From contig JANWWX010000019.1 of the NCBI GenBank assembly GCA_025057195.1, positions 1 to 11,211 on the forward strand: a stretch of DNA of 11,211 nucleotides, given 5' to 3'. The DNA is from Leptospiraceae bacterium. GTDB lineage: Bacteria; Spirochaetota; Leptospiria; Turneriellales; Turneriellaceae. The notes under the pieces were generated by a model. That model had not been told where the DNA came from. It searched no databases and was given only the letters and a program-made list of their open reading frames with translations. This document shows, in pieces, positions 1 through 5,939 of this stretch; position 1 is the first letter of the stretch; each line of letters opens with the position of its first letter. Both the position numbers and the translations under genes were made by a program.

Positions 1-10
1 CACGAGCACC

Positions 11-151
11 CCCATCTGCCACCACCACAAACAACGCAAAGCGATAGAAAATGGATTTGTTTCTGAGATTGTAAGCCAGCAGTGATAGCAATCTATTGGC
101 TTCGTCCATCCACTTTCCCCGTTGCCCTGCACCACTATTTTTGGGTACTTA
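11..151. repeat. Diverged intergenic repeat, copy 1 (also at 4868-4998)
   Basis: This stretch resembles 4868-4998 in the same orientation. Shared blocks in the same order are GCCACCAC (18-25), CGATAGAAA (42-50), GGATTT (53-58), GATTG (67-71), GCTTCGT (99-105) and TTGGGT-CTTA (141-151), separated by small indels. It lies just downstream of the def stop. It contains an imperfect hairpin: AAGCCA (73-78) can pair with TGGCTT (97-102), and ATAG/CTAT pair inside. On the minus strand it is also open from an ATG at 109 to the window edge, after a GGGGAAAG that could be a ribosome binding site, so it may overlap the start of a leftward gene. By eye roughly two thirds of aligned bases match; no terminal inverted repeats were found. 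Its nature is unknown. Confidence 0.5.
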
Positions 152-156
152 AACTT

Positions 157-708
157 TCAGGCAGATTTCTTTTTCCGGTACTCCGGAACTTTGGGATTTT
201 CGACTGGCAAACCCTGCTTGATCCGCTCAATGTCGCCAGCTAACAGGCGGTGGATTTCAGGTTCCAGTTGATCGACGAACACCTTGCCATCGAGATGGTC
301 CATTTCGTGGAGGAATGCCCGTGCCAACAACATTTCGCCCTCAATGGTCTTTTCGTTTCCGCTGAGGTCCTGATAGCCGATTTTGACCCAGCGCGGGCGC
401 TTGAGCTGTGCAGAGAGCCCTGGTACCGAAAGGCAGCCCTCTTCGCCGTCTTGCAGTTCTTCGGATGCTGCCAAAAGCCGCGGGTTGACAAACGCACCTT
501 TGATGAAACCCTTTTCCACCAGATCGATGACAATTACCCGCTGCAGCACACCGATCTGCACTGCAGCCAGCCCAACCCCACCCTCGGCGGCCATGGAGTC
601 GAACATATCCCGAACCAAGTTGCGCAGGTTGCGGTCGAATTTGGTGACGGGCTCGGAAACTTGGTACAGACGCTCGTCTTTGATGGTGAGGATAGGCCTT
701 ACTGCCAT
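157..708 (-). CDS. def: Peptide deformylase
   Basis: This cytoplasmic metalloenzyme removes the N-formyl group from the initiator Met of nascent proteins. All three family motifs are present: GVGLAAVQ (residues 44-51), EGCLS (90-94, with metal ligand Cys92) and HEMDH (134-138, His ligands 134 and 138, catalytic Glu135). At 183 residues it is normal in length, with a short basic tail (KKK). I take the ATG at 708, giving MAVRPILTI, because family members begin just before this segment; an in-frame TTG at 729 would add seven residues. No strong ribosome binding site is visible at either start. The gene diverges from the DUF2505-like gene across 86 bases and shows no obvious terminator after its stop. 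Identification is firm; the exact start is less so. Confidence 0.96.
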   Translation of the reverse strand: MAVRPILTIKDERLYQVSEPVTKFDRNLRNLVRDMFDSMAAEGGVGLAAVQIGVLQRVIVIDLVEKGFIKGAFVNPRLLAASEELQDGEEGCLSVPGLSAQLKRPRWVKIGYQDLSGNEKTIEGEMLLARAFLHEMDHLDGKVFVDQLEPEIHRLLAGDIERIKQGLPVENPKVPEYRKKKSA

Positions 709-794
709 ATTGTTAATAAAATAATCCAAAATCCGCGATTAGGCGAAAAGAATAAATTCTTTGCCGTGCTGCGGCGTTTATAACTTGCGCTTCC

Positions 795-1292
795 ATGGCT
801 GCTCGCTTCACCTTGGTGCAGCATTTTGCCGCACCGCTGGCCGACGTCCTCGCGGCACGCGAACGCCGGTTTGAGGATCCGTCGCGCCACGAGGGACTCA
901 AAAAGCAGGAGGTGCTGGAACGGCGGCAAGAGGGTAACGTCATCGTCACACGCCGGGCCTTTTCGCTGGCAGATAAATTACCCGACCCACTGCGCAAGTG
1001 GGTGCCCTCCGATTTCTTGCAACTTACCGAAACCGCGCGTTTTGATACTGCAACCAGCACCAACCAGTTTGAGGTAATCTATGACAAAAATCCTGACCGG
1101 TTGCGCATCAACGGCACAACACACTATATTGCTGAGGGACCACAGTCCACAAGACGGGAATACGACATCCAGGTTGCGGTCAATATGCCCATTGTTGGTG
1201 GGATAGTGGAAAACCAGATCGCCGGACTATTCCGCAAAAGCATTGAAAAAGACCATGAAATCCTCCAAGAAATCCTTGCCCGAAAATCCTGA
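795..1292 (+). CDS. DUF2505/SRPBCC-like protein
   Basis: A 165-residue protein with no signal peptide or membrane segment. It looks like the DUF2505 group of the SRPBCC (START-like) fold. The N-terminus resembles the first strand and helix (RFTLVQHFAAPLADVLAARE). Mixed strand-like segments follow, and a long C-terminal helix comes after VNMPIVGGIVENQIAG, a typical position for the ligand-pocket helix. Proteins of this fold bind hydrophobic ligands, but no ligand or reaction can be read from the sequence. It is the first gene of a plus-strand run; its 3' end overlaps the lipid kinase, which suggests coupled translation and perhaps a lipid-related role (inference). The ATG at 795 has no clear Shine-Dalgarno; a TATAAC at 779-784 is too close and lacks a good -35. 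Family assignment is from memory of the pattern. Confidence 0.68.
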   Translation: MAARFTLVQHFAAPLADVLAARERRFEDPSRHEGLKKQEVLERRQEGNVIVTRRAFSLADKLPDPLRKWVPSDFLQLTETARFDTATSTNQFEVIYDKNPDRLRINGTTHYIAEGPQSTRREYDIQVAVNMPIVGGIVENQIAGLFRKSIEKDHEILQEILARKS

Positions 1293-2352
1293 AAGGGCAC
1301 AGCAGACCCAAGCCCCGTTTTTTGCGATCATCACCAATCCCTATGCTGGCAAAAACATGCGCTCAGCGCAGCGCAGCCGGCAGCTGGCCCGCCTGATCGG
1401 CCGGCATGGCTGTGTGCGCGAAAGCCGTAACCTCGACCAGCTACAGTCCATTTTGTCGGAGCTGGCAGCACACCAGGCACCATACATCGTGTGTGATGGT
1501 GGCGATGGCACGATCCACTGGGTGCTCAATACCTACCTCGATATCCTGGGCAACATTCCCGACGAAGAGTTGGAAAAGAAGCTGCCGGTGATTGTCCCCA
1601 CCAATGGGGGCACGATTGATTTCTTGGCGCGCAAGGTCAAAGCCAGCGGGGGTACGTTTGGGATTGTGCGCAAGCTGCACGAGCTTGCCGATCACGGTAC
1701 ATTGCCTGCACCCGTGGTGTTGCGATCTTTTATTGCGGAAGGCAACTACACCGCCGAGCATTTGGGCAAACGCTACCGGAAAATTGCCTTCAGCGGCGCT
1801 ATCGCAGGCTTTGCGCAAAAGTTCTTTAACAAGTATTATGAAAACCCGCGGCCGTCTTTGGCAACCGTGGTTGAGGTCATCACAAAGACGTTGGTCTCTG
1901 CCACACTGCGCCGCAGTGGCTTGGCTGGCTTTTTGCCGCAAGACGTTGTCGGCTACGCCAGTGATATTTTTGACCCAGTACGGTTGGAGCTGGTCATCGA
2001 TGGCAAGCCGGTTGCGCTGCGCGAATTCAACGTGCTCAACGTGGGTTCCACTGCAATTGAGATCAAATACCTCATTCGGCTATTTAATCCCGCCGACCAA
2101 ACCGGCAAACTGCACCTCCATGCGGGTTATTTAGAGCTGCAAGAAGTCATTGCCAATCTGCCCAACCTGATCACCGGCAACCGCTATACCGGTAAAAGGC
2201 TCATCGAAACTACTTGCTCATCGCTGCAGATCAAGGCATTGGCCAACGAGGAACTGAACCCCTGCTTTGACGGAGAGCTTTTCACCGGCATCGAAACCAT
2301 GCAGATCCGCCTCGGTCCCCACGTACGTTTTCTGGGCATCCGTGGCGACTGA
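1255..2352 (+). CDS. Diacylglycerol kinase-type lipid kinase
   Basis: A 365-residue member of the DAGK catalytic family (diacylglycerol, sphingosine and YegS-type kinases), which transfers phosphate from ATP to a lipid hydroxyl at the inner membrane face. Visible motifs are the N-terminal strand FFAIITNPYAGK (22-33), the nucleotide-binding loop GGDGT (82-86), PTNGGTIDFLAR (115-126) where most relatives have a GTxND loop, and the C-terminal FDGE (338-341) with the usual Asp-Gly-Glu. A FAEGNY-like strand and a beta-rich C-terminal half fit the family. No transmembrane segment is seen. The start is ATG 1255, with TTG 1243 or TTG 1276 as alternatives; every choice overlaps the previous stop because the first motif follows closely. 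The 3' end overlaps the GH1 start by 11 bases. The exact lipid substrate cannot be told. Confidence 0.87.
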   Translation: MKSSKKSLPENPERAQQTQAPFFAIITNPYAGKNMRSAQRSRQLARLIGRHGCVRESRNLDQLQSILSELAAHQAPYIVCDGGDGTIHWVLNTYLDILGNIPDEELEKKLPVIVPTNGGTIDFLARKVKASGGTFGIVRKLHELADHGTLPAPVVLRSFIAEGNYTAEHLGKRYRKIAFSGAIAGFAQKFFNKYYENPRPSLATVVEVITKTLVSATLRRSGLAGFLPQDVVGYASDIFDPVRLELVIDGKPVALREFNVLNVGSTAIEIKYLIRLFNPADQTGKLHLHAGYLELQEVIANLPNLITGNRYTGKRLIETTCSSLQIKALANEELNPCFDGELFTGIETMQIRLGPHVRFLGIRGD

Positions 2353-3676
2353 AATCCAGGCAAAAGATTTCGGCGATTTCTTGTGGGGGGCAGCCACTTC
2401 TGCCTACCAGATTGAAGGTTCCCCCGCTGCCGATGGCAAAGTCCCCTCGATTTGGGATGTCTTCAGCCACCGGCGCAGGAAAATCGCGCGGCACGAAAAC
2501 GCTGACATCGCCTGCGACCATTACCGGCGTTGGCGAGAAGATCTTGCTATACTTGCGGAAATAGGTTTTAATGCGTACCGATTTTCGCTTTCTTGGCCGC
2601 GGCTCATTTTGGCTAACGGCCGTCCCAACCCCAAAGGCATCGAGCATTACCGCAAAATTTGTGAATTTTTACTCGAGCGCAACATCCGGCCATTCGTGAC
2701 ACTTTACCATTGGGACTTGCCACAGTGGCTGGAAGATAAAGGGGGCTGGGCATACCGCGGCATCGTGGATTATTTTGCCGACTATGCGGCAGTGGTCGCA
2801 AAAGCGTTCGGTGATTTGGTCAACGATTTCATTGTCCTCAACGAGCCGATGGTCTTTCTCACGCTCGGCTATCTTTTGGGTGTGCATGCCCCCGGCCGCC
2901 GTTCTTTGCGCAAATTTTTTGCGGCAAGCCACCACGCACTCTTGGCACAGGCGGAGGCCGCACGGGCCCTCAAAGCAGAAAAATCCTCTCTGCGCGTCGG
3001 GACCACGATTTCGGCCACTGCCGTCTATCCGGCGAGTGGCAGCAAACGCGATGTCCAAGCCGCCGAGCGCTTCGATGCTATTTATAATACCTTTTATTTG
3101 GAACCGGTTTTGGGCAGGGGCTATCCTACTGCGAAATTCCCCTTTTTGCGGCGGATTGAGCGTTTTGTGCAAGCTGGTGATATGGAGCGCGTGCGCTTCG
3201 ATTTTTCTTTTTGGGGGATCAATACTTACACACGCCAGGTGGTACGCGCCAGCCGTCTTGTTCCCATCGCCCGCTGGCGGCAGGTCAAAAATCCTACGGC
3301 GGCAAAAAACTGTCTTGGCTGGGAGGTTTTTCCCCGTGGGCTTTATGACCTTTTGAAAAAATATGCCGCCTATCCCGAAATCCGGGAGCTCATCGTCACC
3401 GAAAATGGCTATGCAGATGAGATGACCCCGGTGGCAGGCAGGGTGGTTGACCACGGGCGCATCCACTACCACCAACAATACTTGGCCGAATTGTTGCGTG
3501 CGCAGCGTGAAGGTGTGCCCGTGAAGGGCTATTTTGTCTGGTCGCTTTTGGACAACTTCGAGTGGGCCGAGGGCTTCCGCCCGCGTTTTGGCTTGGTCTA
3601 TGTCGATTATCTCACAGGGCGCCGCTTCTGGAAAGACAGCGCATTTTGGTGGCGCAAATTCCTCACTGGCCAGTGA
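2342..3676 (+). CDS. GH1 family beta-glycosidase
   Basis: A 444-residue glycoside hydrolase family 1 enzyme, probably a cytoplasmic beta-glucosidase or beta-galactosidase, with the full (beta/alpha)8-barrel length. Family signatures are complete: AYQIEG (Gln23, sugar binding), LYHWDLPQWL (His123), LNEP (Asn167 and acid/base Glu168), VTENG (nucleophile Glu354), and FEWAEGF (Glu407-Trp408), followed by RFGLVYVDY. No signal peptide is present. I choose GTG 2342, giving VATEIQAKDF, because homology begins a few residues later; the frame stays open upstream to TTG 2267, but those residues are out-of-frame reading of the kinase gene. The GTG lies inside the kinase gene, an 11-base overlap typical of translational coupling. 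The family allows retaining hydrolysis or transglycosylation, so the true substrate is unknown; a glycolipid is possible given the neighbour. Confidence 0.93.
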   Translation: MATEIQAKDFGDFLWGAATSAYQIEGSPAADGKVPSIWDVFSHRRRKIARHENADIACDHYRRWREDLAILAEIGFNAYRFSLSWPRLILANGRPNPKGIEHYRKICEFLLERNIRPFVTLYHWDLPQWLEDKGGWAYRGIVDYFADYAAVVAKAFGDLVNDFIVLNEPMVFLTLGYLLGVHAPGRRSLRKFFAASHHALLAQAEAARALKAEKSSLRVGTTISATAVYPASGSKRDVQAAERFDAIYNTFYLEPVLGRGYPTAKFPFLRRIERFVQAGDMERVRFDFSFWGINTYTRQVVRASRLVPIARWRQVKNPTAAKNCLGWEVFPRGLYDLLKKYAAYPEIRELIVTENGYADEMTPVAGRVVDHGRIHYHQQYLAELLRAQREGVPVKGYFVWSLLDNFEWAEGFRPRFGLVYVDYLTGRRFWKDSAFWWRKFLTGQ

Positions 3677-3677
3677 T

Positions 3678-4589
3678 TCACTTTCGCGCAAAGAGTTCCT
3701 GCAGTCCCTGTGCGATGGTATCGCCGAGTTGGCGCAACCGTTCCTGCGCTTCGCGCATGCGCTCAACCACTGGCAGTGCCTGCATTTTTTTCAGCCAGTC
3801 GTTATACTGGTGCTCCAGTTGGATCAGCTGTTCCTCCAGCCGGTCGATGGCTTTTTTGACCTGCTCACGGTTTTCGTCGGCAAAATTGCCAAATTCATAC
3901 TCAATAATATCCTCACGTACCTTGCCTTTGGTCAGAAGGTGCATTTCGACTTGAAAATACTTTCGGATCAGGGCAAACCTGCCTTCTTTTTCCAAACGGC
4001 GCACACTCACTTTGAGCGAGGTGGATTTGAGGATATAAAGTGGTCGGAATTTTGATGCGCGCTCGACCAAGTCATGGTCCTCGGCTAAGCGCAGGCTTTC
4101 GTCGAAGCCACCAATGCGGTCAAAAAGCCTTTTGGTGATGAAGATACAAAAGCCAGCGGCGCGTGGGTTATTGCCGGCAGCATTGATTTTTACCGTCAAA
4201 TTGGCAAAGGCAAAAAGGATCTTATCAAGCCGCAGCTCAGATTGCGGATAAAAGACACAGGTCGCTAAATCCACAAATTCTTCGTCCATTTCGTGGACGG
4301 CCTTGGCTAAAAAGTCCTCGGGCAAGACCACGTCAGCATCAAAGAAGAAAAGGTATTCGCCGTTGGCCACTGCAGCACCGCGGTTGCGTCCCACCCCTGG
4401 CATGCCACCTTCCACCACGCGCGCCCCAAACTCCTGCGCTATTTCGCGTGTGCGGTCTTTGGAGCCAGCATCGGCAACAATGATTTCAAAATTGCGGAAG
4501 GTCTGCGCGCGCAGTGAGCTTAGGAGTTGTGGCAGATCTTTTTCTTCATTCAGTGTGGGAATCACCACACTCACCCGTACTTTTTCCAT
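3678..4589 (-). CDS. Family 2 glycosyltransferase with coiled-coil C-terminus
   Basis: A 303-residue GT-A fold glycosyltransferase that would use a nucleotide-sugar donor. The N-terminal strand VSVVIPTLNEE (6-16), the IVADAGSKD segment, the metal-binding DAD (84-86), a GFCIFITKRLFDRIGGFDE segment, and LAEDHDL (169-174) with the usual acidic pair are all seen. From about residue 240 the protein becomes a charged helix with heptad-like Leu, Glu, Gln and Lys (REQVKKAIDRLEEQLIQLEH and onward), probably a coiled coil, not the transmembrane helices many relatives carry. The start is set at ATG 4589 (MEKVRVSVVIP); in-frame starts upstream (ATG 4604, another at 4676) add residues with no family similarity. 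The stop is one base from the GH1 stop on the other strand. The acceptor is unknown. Confidence 0.88.
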   Translation of the reverse strand: MEKVRVSVVIPTLNEEKDLPQLLSSLRAQTFRNFEIIVADAGSKDRTREIAQEFGARVVEGGMPGVGRNRGAAVANGEYLFFFDADVVLPEDFLAKAVHEMDEEFVDLATCVFYPQSELRLDKILFAFANLTVKINAAGNNPRAAGFCIFITKRLFDRIGGFDESLRLAEDHDLVERASKFRPLYILKSTSLKVSVRRLEKEGRFALIRKYFQVEMHLLTKGKVREDIIEYEFGNFADENREQVKKAIDRLEEQLIQLEHQYNDWLKKMQALPVVERMREAQERLRQLGDTIAQGLQELFARK

Positions 4590-4867
4590 AGGACACCGTG
4601 GCATGAAGCCTGCAGTTGTCGAGGACAAAGTGTGGTTTTTAGGTGTAGCACCCAAACAATAGCATAGAAAAAACACAGAGCTCCAAAAGGCTAAAGTGCT
4701 ATGTAAAAGCCCTTTTAGTCACAGCCCGGCAAAAAATTTTTCCGAAAAAATGAAAAAATTCCGCAAGACCGGGGAATGTTTTTCAGTAATTACGACATGA
4801 AAGTCAAGATGTGGGGCACTGAGGGATATATTTACACCGAATTTTTACAGTTTTCCTCATCAAAACC

Positions 4868-4998
4868 TCCCTCCGCCACCACAGCAGGCAACGCGAGACG
4901 ATAGAAATCGGGATTTTGCCTTAGGATTGCAACATAGCCATAGGATTGGTGTGCTTCGTGGCTTTTGTATTTTTAAGCTACCAATGCTTGGGTGCTTA
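4868..4998. repeat. Diverged intergenic repeat, copy 2
   Basis: Partner of the repeat at 11-151, same orientation. Matching blocks are GCCACCAC (4875-4882), CGATAGAAA (4899-4907), GGATTTT (4911-4917), GATTG (4925-4929), GCTTCGT (4953-4959) and TTGGGTGCTTA (4988-4998). The first-to-last block distance is 113 bases here against 123 in copy 1. It includes the short dyad AAATCGGGATTT (4905-4916), where copy 1 has AAATGGATTT, so the inverted-repeat character is kept although bases differ. On the minus strand both copies encode a related string (FYR-AL--VVA-GG) in the same frame, discussed in the findings. There is no start codon in that frame here, and it ends in a stop soon after, so if it was once coding it is now a remnant. 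No flanking target duplication was seen. Confidence 0.5.
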
Positions 4999-5055
4999 CA
5001 GTGATTCTGCCTTAGATTTTCACTAGACACAGAACAAACTAAAACTTTGGGCATT

Positions 5056-5084
5056 GACCCCCCAGATGGAGGTTTCCGGGGGTC
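5056..5084. other. GC-rich hairpin
   Basis: GACCCCC (5056-5062) is perfectly complementary to GGGGGTC (5078-5084), a 7-base-pair stem with a 15-base loop. No T-run follows on either strand, so it does not look like an intrinsic terminator. It sits between repeat copy 2 and the probable promoter of the outer-membrane protein gene. It could be a protein-binding site or part of an untranslated leader or small RNA; nothing here decides between these. A tandem GGTTAC GGTTAC (5105-5116) lies just downstream. Confidence 0.45.
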
Positions 5085-5147
5085 GTTTCAACCAATGGCT
5101 GGGTGGTTACGGTTACTGGGCGCTCAAAAAATAGCTGACAATCTGTT

Positions 5148-5173
5148 AAAGATAATAATAAAGCATTATCATT
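5148..5173 (+). promoter_or_regulatory. Operator-like dyad (GATAAT-N8-ATTATC) upstream of the outer-membrane protein gene
   Basis: AAAGATAAT (5148-5156) and ATTATCATT (5165-5173) form an inverted repeat with one mismatch in nine positions around an 8-base centre. The half site GATAAT is the hexamer of the Fur box, though the arrangement is not the canonical 19-base one. A possible -35 (CTGACA, 5135-5140) and -10 (TAATAA, 5156-5161, spacer 15) would place the dyad over the -10 region, a typical repressor position. The regulator is not known from this window; Fur-family binding is an inference. AT-rich composition raises the chance of a coincidental match. Confidence 0.4.
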
Positions 5174-5190
5174 AAATAAAAAAGACAGGA

Positions 5191-5197
5191 AAAGGAG
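5191..5197 (+). promoter_or_regulatory. Strong Shine-Dalgarno of the outer-membrane protein gene
   Basis: AAAGGAG ends seven bases before the ATG at 5205. It fixes that start and is the clearest ribosome binding site in the window; most other genes here show none that is convincing, which suggests this gene is highly translated. Confidence 0.8.
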
Positions 5198-5204
5198 CTA
5201 AAAA

Positions 5205-5897
5205 ATGAGACTAACTACTCTTTTTGTTGCGGTTTTAATCGCGGTAACCCCCGTGGTGGGGCAGAAAAAGGCTGCGGCCAAGGCACCGCCCACCCCCCAA
5301 ACTGGCGAAGCCACCACCACACTGGCCAATCCTCAGCCAGCCCAAAATAGCCCTCCGGCAGCACCGGCTAAGACAGCAGACAAAGACCCCCAAATGGACT
5401 TGGTCTGGAGTGCGCTTTTTTGGGGAGGCTACAACTTTGCCTCTTCCGAGTCTTTTGAAAAAGCGGATCCCTCGAGCAACCTGCGCAAAGGGGGGCTGGC
5501 TGGCGGTGCGGAATTTCTGGTAGGAATTCCTTTAGTGCGAGGAGGAGTCGCCGTCAGCTATTTGCCCACTTTTTCAGTCTCACCAGCGGGGCAGAGCGGT
5601 TCGATTGTTAAAGCGTTTTTGCCCATTGAAGGTGTACTCAATGCCTACTTATGGGGTTTTTTTTTGGGAATCCGTGCGGGTTATCTTGTGGATATTGGCT
5701 CCAGTTCGATCTCTGGCCAGTCTTATACGAGGACCCCGGGAACAACCTTCGGCGGTCAGGTGGGTTACCAGTACCGCTTTGGGACGTTCGCCCTGGAAGT
5801 GGGGATGATTTATACGTTTGCCCACGCTGAGGCAACGGGTATCCACGAGGACTATAATAACGTCATACCACGGATAGGACTTGGACTTTTGTTTTGA
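5205..5897 (+). CDS. Outer-membrane beta-barrel protein
   Basis: A 230-residue exported protein of unknown specific function. It begins with a signal peptide (MRLTTLFVAVLIAVTPVVGQ, cleavage probably near residue 20). Next comes a Pro/Ala/Thr-rich, low-complexity linker to about residue 62, then a domain of alternating aromatic and small residues ending GLGLLF. The terminal Phe, strand-like glycine-rich segments (FGGQVGYQYRFGTFALEVGM, and the last strand) and extracytoplasmic loops fit a small beta-barrel of roughly eight strands inserted by the Bam machinery. No lipobox Cys is present. Expression probably depends on the promoter and dyad just upstream and a strong ribosome binding site. A run of nine T (5657-5665) lies within the coding sequence. 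NlpC/P60 follows 42 bases later on the same strand. No specific family is recognised. Confidence 0.78.
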   Translation: MRLTTLFVAVLIAVTPVVGQKKAAAKAPPTPQTGEATTTLANPQPAQNSPPAAPAKTADKDPQMDLVWSALFWGGYNFASSESFEKADPSSNLRKGGLAGGAEFLVGIPLVRGGVAVSYLPTFSVSPAGQSGSIVKAFLPIEGVLNAYLWGFFLGIRAGYLVDIGSSSISGQSYTRTPGTTFGGQVGYQYRFGTFALEVGMIYTFAHAEATGIHEDYNNVIPRIGLGLLF

Positions 5898-5939
5898 CAA
5901 AAAGAGTTTACGCATTGTGCGGCGCATTATGTTTAGCAT

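Larger units (their letters stand above)
4590..5204. other. Long intergenic region (615 bases)
   Basis: No convincing gene was found in this divergent spacer between the glycosyltransferase and the outer-membrane protein. The part nearest the glycosyltransferase should hold its promoter, but no clear -35/-10 pair stands out. AAAAGGCT (4685-4692) can pair with AGCCCTTTT (4708-4716) apart from one bulged C, across a 15-base loop; this could be a weak terminator or a binding site. Positions 4731-4768 are rich in A and T tracts and include TTTTTCCGAAAAA (4738-4750). Repeat copy 2, a GC-rich hairpin and an operator-like dyad follow and are listed separately. A 64-codon minus-strand reading frame at 4860-5054 overlaps repeat copy 2 and lacks family features, so I do not call it a gene. 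Confidence 0.6.

Noticed and set aside
1..146. C-terminal fragment of an insertion-sequence transposase
   Set aside because: NRLLSLLAYNL on the minus strand is faintly transposase-like, but the frame continues without stop to the edge, no terminal inverted repeats are seen, and no catalytic residue is visible.
250..783. Plus-strand open frame of 177 codons antisense to def
   Set aside because: It lies over def, whose catalytic motifs are all intact; the antisense product has no recognisable domain.
761..784. Sigma-70 promoter TTGCCG/TATAAC ahead of the DUF2505-like gene
   Set aside because: The spacing is only 12 bases, and the -10 would lie too close to the start codon.
1441..1941. Minus-strand open frame of 166 codons inside the lipid kinase gene
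   Set aside because: It is antisense to intact kinase motifs and shows no domain or ribosome binding site.
2669..3766. Minus-strand open frame of 365 codons antisense to the GH1 gene
   Set aside because: The opposite strand encodes a full GH1 enzyme with both catalytic Glu residues; the antisense translation is Cys- and His-rich without family features.
4899..4933. CRISPR-like repeat end (CGATAGAAA to GATTGCAAC)
   Set aside because: The end resembles CRISPR repeats that finish in ATTGNAAC, but only one diverged copy exists at each of two distant sites, with no spacer-repeat periodicity.
4860..5054. 64-codon minus-strand frame in the long spacer
   Set aside because: It has no domain, ends in a Cys/Gly-rich stretch, and a different frame is the one conserved with the left-edge repeat copy.
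5056..5084. Intrinsic terminator
   Set aside because: The stem is strong but no T-run follows on either strand, and no gene ends nearby.
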